Source: Hyaloscypha bicolor E (taxonomy: Eukaryota; Ascomycota; Leotiomycetes; Helotiales; Hyaloscyphaceae). Taken from it: DNA of 64,000 nt. The position numbers and the translations under genes are program-made. The stretch covers positions 3,821,952 through 3,885,951 of the forward strand of contig NW_020194684.1 in the NCBI RefSeq assembly GCF_002865645.1. The letters run 5' to 3'. The notes under the pieces were generated by a model that had not been told where the DNA came from, ran no database searches, and worked only from the letters and a program-made list of their open reading frames with translations. Position 1 is the stretch's first letter, and the number at the start of each line of letters is the position of its first letter. Below, piece by piece: positions 25,601 through 39,800 of the stretch.

Positions 25601-28600
25601 TACTATTTATAACTAGTTATACTAGTAATAGGCTCAAGTAATAGTATTTCTAGTACTATTTTATTACTAAAATAAACTTTCTTTTTAGAATTCCTTAGTA
25701 TTTTACTAATTAAGAAATACTTATCTTTTCTTTCCTGAGCCTTAAATTATAATATTATAAAAATGGTATAGTATTTTATTACTATTATTTATAGGGCTTT
25801 CTATTTTATATTTTATAACTTATTATAAAATATAGGTAATAAAGTATTTTTATTTATACCTATTATAAAGTCTGGCTTTCTTAATAGCCTATTAATAGAA
25901 TTACTATATCCCGGCCAGTATTCTAAGATAAAGTTAAAGATAACTAGCTTTTTTGCCTATTTTATTTATTAATTATTTAGTTTTTTCTTAATTATAAAGT
26001 ATTTCAAGTTATTATAATCTGTTTTAATAATAATAATATACCGGATATATACTAGATAATATTATTAAATATAAAATACTAGAATAATAGTTAAGAATTC
26101 TAAATTATATATTTTATATCTACTTTTAATTATAGTTATCTTCTTTAAATAAAAGATAATAAAGTACTATCTGGCTTCTATTCTCTTACTAAAAAGCTAG
26201 GAAATTATACTTATAATTATAAATCCTAAAGTATCTATTTTTATATAAATCTTTAAGGCTAGGTTAAAATAATAAAGGATTAGTACTATTATAAATATAA
26301 TTTATAGCTTTTTAAAAGCCTTATTTGCCTTATTTATTTAGCTAAAATAATATTATAGGTTTTTACTAGTTTTTAATAAATTAGTTAATTCTTTTATTAT
26401 CCTAAAATATCTATAAATAAACCTCTAGTAAAAGTTCGTAAAACCCAGAAATACTTGAATTTCTCGGATATTATTTTTTAGAGCTAGCTATTTCCTAATA
26501 GCTATAACTCGGCTAGCTTCTATTTCTATACTATCTGAACTAATTATAAACTTTAGGAACTTTACTTTCTCTATATTAAACTTATATTTTACTAAGTTTA
26601 TAAAAAGTTAGTATTATTATAATTATTCGAATATATATTAGACTATTACTATATATTATTCTAGGTTCTTTAAATAAATCAAAATATTATCTAGATAAAT
26701 TATATAAATAATATCTATAAGGCCTACTAGTATATAATTAATATATACCTGAAATATTACTAGGGTATTAGATAGTTTAAAGAATATAATATAATACTTA
26801 AAATATCTATAATATATTCGAAATACTATTTTTTACTTATTATTCTTCTATATTTATAATTAATAATAAGTATCTTTTAAATCTAGCTTTATATATATCT
26901 TTATTTTATAAAGCCTATTTATTATTTTACTAATAAGTAGTAATAGTATTCGGTTCTTAATAATAATCTTATTTAGATTTTAGTAATTAATATATAAATA
27001 TAGGCCGTTTTTTTTCTTTAAAATAAATATAATTAGAATACTAGCTAGGCTAGTAAAATAACGGATTTATTTCTTTTCTAAGCTAGTATTAAGATATTCC
27101 CGAAAAACTTTAAGCTTTCTTTCTAATAAAATATATATAGAACTATATAGTAATTAAGACCCTAGCTTTAGATCTATATAATATTTCATTATATAGTAAT
27201 TAGGTAATATACCTATAATCTTAGTAAAAAATATTCGGAAAAGGTTCTAATATTTCTTAGGAAATATAATTATTCTATTTATAGTAATAGTAATAATTCT
27301 TTAGTTATTCGTTATAAAATAAGTAATTAATAGAAAAATATATACCTTATACTTTATTACTTTAGTAAACTTCCCGGTATTTAGAACTTTAATCTTTTAT
27401 AATTAAATCTAGTATCTTTATATTATTTCCTTAAAAGAAATTAGAAAGTTAACTTAGTAAAGCTATAGGAATTCAAATATTATATTAATATAGTTTAGAT
27501 TAAAATTATATAATATAAAGTATATATTAGCCTTTTTTTTAGTTCCCTAATATGTTTTTAGTAATAATTCTAAAAATATAATCTTTATATAAATAGATCC
27601 TCTTTTCCTCTAGTAAGAATAAAGAAGTTATTTTTAATATTAATAGAATACCTATATCTAAAGCTAATCTCCTCTTTATATAATTAGCCTCTATACTCGA
27701 GTTAACTAATATTCTAACTCTTTATTTATCTTTCCTTATTTTAATAGTAACTTTAATTACTATTCTCGTTTTAGGGGCCTTGCTCTCTATAATATAAACA
27801 AGTATAATTATTATAAGATATATTTATTTCCTGGCTTCTTTAGTTCTAGATACTTATATAACTTATAGCTAGACTTATTATAATTATAATAAGTTAGTTT
27901 CTCCTAATTTAAGTAAGTAGTAATATAATAACTCTTTTTCTAGTAAGTAAAACAAATTATATCTGGTTTTATAAATCCTAATATAAGTACTATATTAGAT
28001 TCTATTACTATGTCTTTATTATTCCGGTTTTATAAACCTCGTAATAAAAATATATTTCTCTTTCGTTTCTCTTTATTATTTCCTTTTTCTTTTCTCTTAT
28101 TTCTTTTCTTTTACTATCCCGTTAGCTTATTATTATATTTTCATTAAATAAATAAGTTTAAATTATTCTTAATTCTTATAACTATAGAAATAAGTATCTC
28201 TTTTTCTTATAGGGTATTTCCTTAATAATTAATCTTATTCCAAATCTCTTATCTTAAGCTACTAAATAAGTTATTTCGCTTTTATAATAAACCCATATAT
28301 TTCAAGTTATCTAATAAGCTATTTAAGTAAGATATAAAGTTTTAGATATTCTAGCCTAGCTATTATTTAGTATTTTTAAACTTAATAAGAATATTATTAT
28401 TATAGTTCTCTAAATCCAAAATAGAATTCTTTATAAATTTAATAAAGATCTCCTAATTCGTAATATTAATACTTACTAATTACTTCTTATACTTTTAGAT
28501 ATTCCTGGCTATATTTTTAAAACAGGAAATATAATATATAATTTTTATTATATTAGTAATTCAGGTAATCCCGCTATCTTTATATTATTTTAACTCTATC

Positions 28601-29374
28601 TAATAAAAGAAGTCCTAGGCTTCTTTAATATTCTTTTCCCGGTAAATAAATAGTTCTCGGGTTTTTAAAGTTCTCTAAACTAAGAGTATTACTAGAAATA
28701 TAATAGGTTTTATACTAGATATCTAAATATTTTTAAAATAATAAATCTAAGCTTCTAGCTTCTCTAGATTTTCTCTTTATTATATCTCTACTTCTAACTT
28801 AGTAATATAATAGCAAGCCGCTACTAATTTTTCTATTATTACTATCCTACTAGCTAGTTATTACAATTTAGCTTTTGACCTTATTAGCTAATATAGTTAG
28901 CTAATATAATTGCCTATATCCTATTACTTATATCCCGTTACCTCCTAGATATATATAATACAGCCGCCTTACTAGGGAAATAGGCTTGGAATATACTAGA
29001 GATATTTAGAAGGCTAAGCCCCTTCGGGACTAGTATACTATAGGGTATATATACTTCCTTATAGCCTCCTATATTCTAGTTTTCCCTTCCTTAGCTTTAA
29101 ATCGTCTTTATAAGAGACCTTTTATCTTGCTTTCTAAGCCCTAAATACCATACCTGTAATATTAGTTCTAGGGATATCTGAGTTTTATTTCCTTTTCCTA
29201 ACTAGGTAATATAAAGAGTACTTAACTAGATACTTCCCTAAATACCTAATTAGATTACCTTAGTAATAATAGAGGCACTTTTTCTAGTTAATACTCTAGC
29301 TATTAATAGTTTTATTTATTAATAGCTTAATTATCTTATAATAAACTACTTCCCGAAAATTAGATTAATTAGAA

Positions 29375-29683
29375 TATAAGGCACTTAATAATAGAATAAT
29401 ATATAAGTAATTAAAATAAGTAAGCTATAAAATAATACTTATAAATATAACTAATTCCAAGAATTAATTCTAATAAAAGACTAATTAATATTCTTTTCTA
29501 AAGCTAGAAGTGTTTCCCTATATATTCCCTAATATTTAGCCAAGTATATAAAGCCCTTTACTTAACTAGGAAATGTGAGCTAATATAATTCATATAATTC
29601 TAATTATAAGCTTTATCTAAAATAGGAAACTAGATCTATAATATCTAATACTTATTTATATATTATTATATATATTTATTATA
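29375..29683 (-). repeat. 5' LTR of element C
   Basis: The second 309-bp copy, differing from the left copy mainly by C/T and G/A changes. The DNA to its left is the internal region; to its right comes the TTTAT duplication. Confidence 0.85.
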
Positions 29684-32600
29684 TTTATTTAAATATTATT
29701 CTTATATAAGTTAGTACTAGGTTATTTTTATCTAATATCTAGAAAGCTATTAAGTTTATATATTATATAATTAAAAATAGTATTTATTATTTTTATTAAT
29801 CTCAGATTATATAGCTAGCGAATCCTTAATAGCTTCTTTATTTTTAAAGTTATCTAAGTTAATATTCTTAACCAGATCTTACTAATTACTTATAGCTAGC
29901 TATTTAAGCTTTTCTTACTATTATATTTCTATAGCTTTTTCTTTTATTCCTATCTAAGTCTCCTATTACTTTTATTACTTAAGGTTCTAAATTAGGCTAT
30001 TATATCAGGAGATATCTCATAGCTTTTCTAGTATATTACTAGTAGTTTTAGTATATTCTCGATTCTGGATTTCGCTTTATAATACCTTAACTAAATAAGA
30101 ATTTAGGAAAGCAAATATATAGGCTAATAATAATTCTACTTTTTATTTTTTCTAAAATAGCTCTAGCTCTTTTTCTAGTTTAGTTATATTTTCTATAATC
30201 TATTTATTATTATTATTATTATTAGAAGATTTAGAGAAAAAGAAAAATATAGACTCTACTAATATACTCTAACTAATATTACTAATACTTAACTAATTAG
30301 TTTAATCTTATTATAATATAAAGAATTAGGAAAGAGTTTAGAATTAGGCTTATATAGAAATAGAAAGTATATTATATTACTTATAAGATCCAAGTCCCGA
30401 AGCTAGTAGCTCTTTAATATAGTAGTTCTCCTTAATATTATATTATAGACCGGATATATTAATAGGCTTTACTAATACTAAAGCAAGTTCTAAAATTATA
30501 AAAGTATTATATAGATTTATATCCCGTTTAATATACTTAGTATTAATATTACTTAAAGCGCCTTTTATCTTATTTCTAGTATTTGATTTATCTAGGTTAT
30601 TATTATTATTAAGAATTACTAATTAATTTATATATAATTAGTAAAGTATTCCTAAATATAGAGAATAAATAATATACTTATTTTAATTATTACCTTATTA
30701 TTTATTTAGTCCAAACTATATTTAGTTAATTTATAATCTAGCTCTTTAAAGAGCTAGCTATTCTAAATACTAAAAAATAGGTCTAGTTTTTAAGGCCTTA
30801 GTCGAGATTTATAAATATAGAATAGCCTAAGAAAGCTTCTTAAAAAAAGAGAAATTATTATCTAATTTATTATTATTATTAATAAGAATATACTTATAAT
30901 TTAGATTAAATAGATTAGAATAGTTTTATTTTTAATATAGCTTTTCTATATATCTTTAGTTCTTATTACTATATTTCTATTTGCCTTAATTTAACTTAAA
31001 TAAAAAGAAATAATTATAGGTCTATATTTTTTCTGGCTATTATTATTATTAAATAAGCAAATTAAATAGCTATTCTAGAATAGCGGGTTTAATAGGAAAA
31101 ATATAAATTAATTAAACTATATATTTCCTAGAGCTATTATTATAAAATAAAATAAATAAAAAAGAGAACTAGACTAAATATATATAAAATATTTAATAAA
31201 AGGAATTAAGTAGCTTAAGTAGTAATTTATAAGTACTTGCTTATTAGAATTAGCTTAATCTTATTTATATCTCAGTTTACTACTTATAATTACTATATAC
31301 TATTCTGAAATTAATCTAATTCTATATATAAAATCTTAGCTTCTCTAGGCTCTTATTAGAACTTATTTATTATATAGAATTACTAGTATTTCTTGACTTT
31401 ATTAAAGATCGAGAAATCGACCTATAATTAGTCTAATTCTATTCGAAATTCAATTTACTATACTTATTTCATAAAGCTAATAATTATTTTTATATAACTA
31501 AGTCTTAAATAACTTTTTTCTTATAGTATTAAGACCTTATAATATAGGTTATATTATATCTATTTTAATAGTACTTATAACTCTATTATAATAATATACT
31601 AGGCTAAATAATTCTTAAAAATAGTCTTTAATTACTAGATTTACTTTTCTAATATATAATAATTATAAATTAAGCTCTTTTCGAGATTATATAACCTGCC
31701 TCTATAGAATTATTTATATTAGCCCGCTAGCTTATAACCTATTCTCCTAATACCGGTATTTTATATTTGATTTATAAAATATTTAGTAGGAACTTTAATA
31801 CTATTATTATTATATAAATAGTTATTTACTATAGCTATAGCTAGGAGAAATCGTTTCCTCTTCTTATAAATTAGCCCAGATTAAGGTATTATAATATATA
31901 TTATTATTATTACTAGCCTAAGAAAGCTTACTAAAAGCCTTTCTATTTATAAATTAGCCTAGAATAAGATATATAGTATATATTATTATTTATTATAGCT
32001 ATAATTAGTAATAATTAGTTCTTTTTATTTTAGATTAGCCCAGATTAAAGCAAAGAATATATATTATTATTATTACTAACCTAAGAAAGTTTACTAAGAT
32101 TCTTTCTCTAATATATATTACTATAATATAGCTAGATAATAACTAGCTATATTCTTATAAGGTATTTCTTTTATTAGTTAGGTTATATTATATAAAGAAA
32201 GTAATAAAAACAAGTCTTTATTATTATAATTACTAAGAAAGATATTATTACAAGAATTATAATAGTATAATAATAAGAAAATAATAGTAAACTAAGCTTA
32301 TACTTATATTTCAGGCTATATAATACTATCTAGAGAAATAATTACTATTATAATAATTATAAGTATTAAATCCAGAATAGTAAATTAAGGAAGATCGAGA
32401 GTTCTGGCTTTAAACTAGCCATATTATTAAGGCTTTTTAGCTATAATAAAGTATTCTAAGTAAGTCTTAGTAAGAAGAAGTTAAAGGCATATAATGAGGC
32501 CAAATGGCCAAGCGAGAAGATATTAGGAAAGAATTAAAGAGAAAGATAATTAAATAGTAGAAAATATAAACTTTTATAAATATTAAAAGCGGCGGCTAGC

Positions 32601-33480
32601 CTATATATATATCTTGCCTAATATAGAGATTACTAAACCCGGAAAGGCAAACCAGAATACTCAGATAATATTATATTATATAATTTGTTTTTATTTATTA
32701 TTTCTAGCTAATTACTTTTTATAGCCTTTATTCTTTTTATAAAAAAGTTTAATAAAAGCTTATAATTTTATATTAATTACTAAAAGCTTAATTAAAATAT
32801 TTATAAAAACTATTATTTTCTTTTTTTATTAATAAGATCTTAATTAGAATTAGTTAAATTAAAATCTTTATAAAATTTAATATTTATTAAACTTTTTATA
32901 AAATTTATATAAATTCTAAATTAAAAAAATTAATAATATTTTATATATATTATAGAATATATAAATATGAAATTTTACTTTTTAAATTAATTAATAAACT
33001 AGCTATTTATTATTATTATATAAATAATATCTTATTTAATTATTTTAATAATAAATTAAAATATAAATTTTATATAAAAAAGCCTTTAATGTTTTTAGAA
33101 TATAAACTTATAAATAAATATTAAAAAATATAAATTCTATATTATATATATAAAATATTTTAGTTTTATTATTTTTATAAAAAATATTAAAATTAATTCT
33201 AAAAAGATTATTATTATAAAGAATTAGAAAGTTTTTTAAATTATAAAAGAAATATAAGCCTTTTTAGAATTCTATAATTTCTATAAAAAGTTTATTTATA
33301 ATTATAATAAGATTATAAAATTTTTATTAAGTTTTATATATATAAATATTTTCTTTTTATTTAATAAAATTTATTAAAATACTTTTAAAAGATCTAAAGC
33401 CTATTTTATATTATTAGATTTATTTTATTATTATAATCTAAAATAATAATTAATAATTAAAACTAATATTTTAAATAATA
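29684..33480. other. Unassigned AT-rich DNA right of element C
   Basis: No element ends or motif set could be identified. A minus-strand frame near 29990-30240 gives a coiled-coil-like text with stops (ENITKLEKELELF and similar), hinting at a decayed coding region. A patch at 32440-32660 keeps more G and C than its surroundings and could be a terminal region of an unrecognised element. Direct repeats at 31871-32115 are listed separately. Confidence 0.4.
31871..32115. repeat. Three imperfect direct repeats, about 82 bp apart
   Basis: Copies begin with TTAGCCCAGATTAAG or a close variant at 31871, 31954 and 32035. The first and third copies share a longer body ending in CTAAGAAAG-TTACTAA; the middle one is shorter and more diverged. 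Differences are largely transitions. Confidence 0.6.
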
Positions 33481-33482
33481 TT

Positions 33483-33668
33483 TATAAAATATAATTATAA
33501 AATATAATTATAAAATATAATTATAAAATATAATTATAAAATATAATTATAAAATATAATTATAAAATATATTATAAAATATAATTATAAAATATAATTA
33601 TAAAATATAATTATAAAATATAATTATAAAATATAATTATAAAATATAATTATAAAATATATAATAAA
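33483..33668. repeat. 12-bp minisatellite, about 15 copies
   Basis: The unit AATATAATTATA is repeated nearly perfectly; one copy near 33563-33575 is shortened. All bases are A or T. Confidence 0.85.
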
Positions 33669-33948
33669 AAATACTTATTATTATATAGTTTTTAAATTAA
33701 TAATATTTAAAACTTTAAAGAATTATTTATTAAATTTAGATCTATATAAACTATTATATATTAAAATATTTTATAATAATAAAAAAGCTAATAAATAAAT
33801 AAACTAAATAGACTAAAGCCTTAATTAAATATTATTTTATTATTTAATATAAATCTAGAAAATAAAATATAAAAGCTAATATTTTAATATATTAAAATAA
33901 TAAAATTATTATTAGTTTATTAGAAATATATAATATAATTATATAATT

Positions 33949-34146
33949 ATAAAATATTATTTATATAAAATATTATTTATATAAAATATTATTTATATAA
34001 AATATTATTTATATAAAATATTATTTATATAAAATATTATTTATATAAAATACTATTTATATAAAATACTATTTATATAAAATACTATTTATATAAAATA
34101 CTATTTATATAAAATACTATTTATATAAAATACTTTTTATATAAAT
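33949..34146. repeat. 16-bp minisatellite, about 12 copies
   Basis: The unit ATAAAATATTATTTAT is repeated in tandem. The left copies read TATTATTT and the right copies TACTATTT, so the array is split into two blocks by a C/T variant. Confidence 0.85.
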
Positions 34147-36504
34147 TAGTAAAATAATTATTTAGAAATAGAAATTACAAATTATAATATTAATATATAA
34201 TTTCTAAATTTACTAAATCTAATAAGATCTAATTTATTAATTAAATTATTTATAGAATATAAAATTATATTTTATATTTTATTATTTATATCTTATATTT
34301 CGAATCTTATAATTATATATATAACTTTTAAAGAAATAGCTATACTAATATTAGAACCTTTTTAAAAATATAATAAATAATATTTTTTTTTAATTATATA
34401 CTAATTCTCTAATTTAATCTAATATTAAATATCTAGATATTTAGATACTAGATATCTTTATTATAAAAACCTTTATATATATTCTTTTATTTTATTTATA
34501 TTTAATCTATTTTTCTATATCTAATTATATAATATTTATATTAATAAAATATTTAAAAGTATTTAATAGCTTTAATTTTATTATAAAATTAGAAGAATTT
34601 AATTTTTATAATCTTTTATTATTTATATATCTAGTAAAAATATATTATATTAAGTATTAGATATTTCTTTTAAATAATATCTAATTTAATAAAATATTTA
34701 TATAATAATTTTAAATTTATATAAATAACTAGTAATAATTCTATTTCTAATATTTTATTAATTATAGATTTAACTAAAATACTTATATTAAAACTATAAG
34801 TTATATTATAGAATTCTAAAACTAGAATACTTCTAGTAATTCTTTTATATTTAATAGAAAACTAATAAATAATATTAATATATTTAGTTTTATTTATTAG
34901 AATTAAAATATATTTAATTTAAAAAAAGAAATTTCTATTATTTATAAGTAAAGTATTTATAAAAATAATTAAATATAAGAATATTTTTATTACTTTTATA
35001 AATCTTAGTTTTTTAATAATTTTTTTAATTTATTATTAAATATATTTATTAAATACTTTTATATTAGCTTTTAAGAATTTAATTATTTAAATAGTAATTA
35101 ATAAATTATATAAAGTTTCTAGTTAATAGACTAATATAATATATATTAGATAATATATTAGATAATATATTAGATAATATATTAGATAATATATTAGATA
35201 ATATATTAGATAATATATTAGTTTTTAATAAAAAGATTTTAATAAATAATACTTTTATTATTTATAATAATAATATTCTTTATAGAAATAATTTAGAGAT
35301 TTTTATATTAGTATTTTTAATTAAGAATTTAGCTTTTTAGAACTTTAGTTATTTTATTTTTATAAAATTATTAATTCTAATAAACAAAATATTATTTATT
35401 TAAAAATTAATAATTCCGAAAAATTATTTATTATAGAAAAGATAAGAATTATAAGTTAATTACTTTATAAAAGACTTATTAATATAATAGAAATAATAAG
35501 TTTTAAATTAATAGTTTCTAGTTTCTAATATATTATATAATAGTTTTATAACTTTTAAAATAGAATTATTTTTTAGATTTAATTTTCTAATAAATTTATA
35601 AAATAAGATTATTAATTATATATAAGCTTATAAAATATTATATAAATATAATTTTATAATATTTATTATTATAGTAATAATACTAAAAATAATTCTTTAG
35701 CTAATATATTAAATAATAAATAATTATATTAATATTATATATTTCTTATTATTATTATAAGTTTAAATAACTAGTCTCGATTTCTTAAATTCTTTTTTTA
35801 TATTCTTATTTTTAATTTTATTAAGAAACTAGAAATTAAAAATATATATCTTTTTTAATATTTAAAATTTAGAAATAATTTTAAATATATTTTTTTCCAG
35901 AAAACTAATAATTTTAATTTAATAAGAATTCTTATATAATTTATTATTTTATGAAAATATTATAATATTCGAAATTCTATAAAAATATTCTTTATTATAT
36001 TTTAGTAAAATAATAGAAATAATAAAAGAAATTATATTTATATTATTTTTGGCCTTATTATAAAATTCGAAAATAAGTTTAGATTTAGAACTATTAGTAA
36101 TAATTTTATAAAAGTTAAATAAAAAATAATATTATTATATAATAAAGCTAGTATATAGTTTTTTTATTAATAGCTACTAGCTTATATAATTTATTTTAAT
36201 TATTAAATTAACTAGTATTTCCTTTATATTAAATAAAAATATTTGAATTTAAAAATAATTTATAAATATTAGTAATACTAGAATTATTTCAGGTATTTAA
36301 AATATTTATAATTTAATATCTAGCTTAAAGCTTCTGAATTTTTATTATTATTTTCTTAAATATTATTAATTATTATAATATAATAAATAATAAAATATTA
36401 TATTTAGTTATTTAAAATAATTTTATTAGATTCTATAAAATTATTAATAGCCTTAAAAACTATTTAAAATATAGTATTTTTATTAATTCTATTAATTTTA
36501 ATTA
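34147..36504. other. AT-rich DNA between the minisatellites and element B
   Basis: Apart from the 12-bp array at 35143-35221, no gene or element landmark is recognisable. Base content is close to A plus T only, so any original coding content has been erased. The right end, AATTA at 36500-36504, is the left target duplication of element B. Confidence 0.5.
35143..35221. repeat. 12-bp minisatellite, about 6-7 copies
   Basis: The unit ATATTAGATAAT is repeated almost perfectly in an AT-rich background. Confidence 0.85.
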
Positions 36505-36802
36505 TATAAGATATTTATTAGTAGGTAATAAGACAATAGAATAAATTAATATATTATAAAACTATAGTATTAAATTCAGTATAGAACTAATCTCTATCCC
36601 TCCTATAAGGTCTAGGGAAGCCTCTTCTAAATAGGAGGCCCCGATAGTATATATATAATTAGTAATTTATAAGCCTAATATATATAATATAAATAGTAAT
36701 TAGTTGGGATATTAAAGAACTACCGAACTCCTTAATTAATACCTATAATATCCGAGGTTTATTATATATCCTTAAATTATATATAATCCTATATATATTA
36801 TA
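36505..36802 (-). repeat. 3' LTR of element B
   Basis: 298 bp, starting TATAAGA where element A keeps TGTGAGG. The complement of a polypurine tract (tatcccctttttagg) follows at 36807-36821. Confidence 0.9.
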
Positions 36803-39800
36803 ACTATATCCCCTTTTTAGGATCTTGTCTCTAAGATCCATTAATCTATTCTAGTAAATATTTAATTAATTATTTATTTAATTAATATAAACTTCTAGTA
36901 TTTTGGGAAATAGTTTTACTAATATAATCTAGATAATAGATATAAAAATTATCTAATTAGATCGGGGCTAAATAAGCGAAAAGAAAGAGTAATTATACTC
37001 CAGATATAGGGGCTAGCTAGTAATTGCGATTTCATTTAGAATCTAAATATTCTAATTAGTTTAATCCAAAATACCAAAATACTATCCTATAAAATTAATA
37101 TTACCTATTAGATCTCGTATTAGAATAATCTAAATAGCTATATAGAAAGTATTTAATAAATATTTATATAAAAAACCTATATGAATATTTCTAAGATCCT
37201 GAAAATTATTTACGGGCTTCTGGAAATATATATTAATTAGTTATACTAGTTTCTGATTAGAATTAGTATAAAAACTAATAGTTAATCCAGATAGTTCTTT
37301 ATCTTTATAAAAGAACTTTTTTATATTACTATATATTTTCTTTCTTTCTAATAACTATATATATAACTTTTTCTATTATTACTTTCTAGCCTTTTCTTCT
37401 ATTCTTTTTCAAGTCTTCTTTAATTATTTTTAATTAATTCTATAATATTTTCTTCTAGCTTTATTATTTATTTCTATAATAATAAGTATAAAGGTAATCT
37501 TATAGCCTTCTTTCCTATTACTAGTAAATATTTAAAATATTTCAAATATTTACTTATTAATTTCTTTATTTTATATATTATAATATCTAGTAAAAAGAAT
37601 TATAACTATTATAATAAGGGTTCTAAGTCTTATATATTAGTAAGTTCTTTAGCTTTAATATCTATTAAAGCTAATATAATTTCAGATTTCTTATTACTTA
37701 TTAGAGACTTACTAGTTCTGGGAAAATATTATTATAACCTTTAAGAAATTTCTTAAAATATATCCTAAATAGTATTATACTAATAAAAATAATACTATTA
37801 ATTAGGTTTTTAAAAACTGGAAGAATACTAATAAGCTTCGGAATTCTTTTTCCTGTCTTAATAAGGTAAATAATAATATTATTTGAGTTAGTATCCCAAA
37901 AATAAGTTTTTTCTAATATATTTAGGTATTTACTAATTCCTTAAAAAAATACTATAATATCTATCTTTAAGGTATTAATCTTATTACTAAGCTTATTACC
38001 GAGATTACTAAGTAGTTTATTACTAGTATTTTAAGTACTAATAATATAATACTTATAATTATTTAGGACCTGATTTTAGAAATTCAGGCCTTTTATAAAA
38101 TATATATAGCTATTATAAGTTCCTTATTTACTTTTCTTAATATTTTTAATACTAATATTATTATAGTATAACTATATTCCGTTAAGAGATAAGCGGATTC
38201 CGGAAAGTATTAGCTAATTCTTTATTAAGTTCTAAATAAGGCTAGTATTTAATATTCTTGTTTTAGGAATTAGGAATTTATAGGAATTAGAATTTATTTA
38301 TTTAAAATATCTATAGCTAGTTTACTTATAATAAATCTTTCTTAATCCTAAACCTTTTTCTAATAATTTAAATATAATTCTTATAAGCCTTAATAAAATC
38401 CTGGAAAACCTTTATAAATAAAAAACTTAGAGAAAAAGTATTTCTATTATTATTCCGGGCCTTTTTTTAGTTATCTAGGTCCTCTTTTTTTTTTAAATAG
38501 TCTTTTTCTTAATAATCCAGAATTCTTTTTAATCTTAAGAAATTATTAAAAAATAGTTTCGGATTCCAAATTATAATTTCGATTATATAATTTTAGAAGT
38601 TCTTTAGAATTTTCAAGATTAGAAAAAGTAAATAATTAAATATTATAATCTTTAGGCTAGGCTTTCTATTTAATTAAATACTATTATTTCTTATTTCTAT
38701 TATCTTATTAGTAATTAATAATAGCTTTTATTTCCTATTCTTATTCTTTATTATTATTTACTAATTCCGGAAGTTCTTTAAAGAAATATAAATATAGTTT
38801 CTAATTCTTTTTTATTATATATTTTTTAAAAAAGGAAATATAGAAAGTTAAATATAAATAATTATATATACTTAATAATTCTAACTTATATATTAAATTA
38901 CTAATATATTTAAGGATTCTAAATAGATCTATAAATTTTAGTTCAAACTTTCCTATCTTAAGTTTAATATTTCTTATTAATAGTATTATTCAGGCTTCTT
39001 TAGAATAGTATTTAGCTAACTAGTATCTATTATAATAGGTTTCCTGGTTATTTTATATATAATACTATAAATTCTTAAGCTTTCTCTATTTTATTTTAAG
39101 GATTTCTAGCCTTCTATATATAGCTAGTACCTCTCCTATAATCTTATTCTTAGGATTCTATAGAAGTTAAGAGTAATATCTATAATATATATAGAAAGAT
39201 ATATTTTATAAAACCTAATATTTTAAGTTATTATATATAAATTCTATAAAAAATAACTTTTTAAACTAGTTATTTTTTTAGGTATTATAATAATATCTTA
39301 AATAATATTTCAGGGCCTAATTTTGCCTTTCTATCTAACTATTTATCTAAGAATAGTAAGCTATATTTAAATATTATTTATATATTAAATAAAAGTAGAA
39401 AGCGGACTAGAACTAACTAGTAAATACCGTTCCTTAGTTAAAAACAATTTTATTAAAAAAGCTAAAGATTAAGAAAACATATTCCTATATAATTTTAGTA
39501 AACTCTAGAGAATTAATAATCTTTTAATATATAATATATTTTACTATTTTAAAGTACTAGTTAATAATTATAAAAATTATATTAAAATTAGAACCTCTTA
39601 CTAGATTCTTATATAGTAATAAACCTGTAATAAAATCTATAAAGATCTTATTCTAAAATCTCTCAGGCTATAGTAAATTACTAAGTAGACTATATAGTAA
39701 ATACCTCTTTGCCTTAATTCTCTAATAAATATTATATTCTTAATAATAATTATAAATATCTTCTTCTATATTCTCCTAATACTAGGACCTTTTAAGGAGC

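Larger units (their letters stand above)
22360..29683 (-). mobile_element. Element C: near-complete Ty3/Gypsy retrotransposon of a second family, heavily RIP-mutated
   Basis: Two 309-bp LTRs (22360-22668 and 29375-29683) enclose about 6.7 kb. Minus-strand translation near 26580-26710 reads IIYIIYLDNILIYL, then KYKFNIEKVKFLKFII, the Ty3/Gypsy catalytic box and the motif after it, with the second Asp again changed to Asn. The left LTR is followed by a pyrimidine run, the complement of a polypurine tract. The target duplication is CTTAT (22355-22359) versus TTTAT (29684-29688). The LTR sequence is unrelated to that of A and B beyond the terminal bases, so this is a separate family. No frame is open. 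Confidence 0.88.

Noticed and set aside
29684..36504. A fourth LTR element between C and B
   Set aside because: I searched by eye for LTR pairs, RT boxes and terminal TG/CA and found none that held up.
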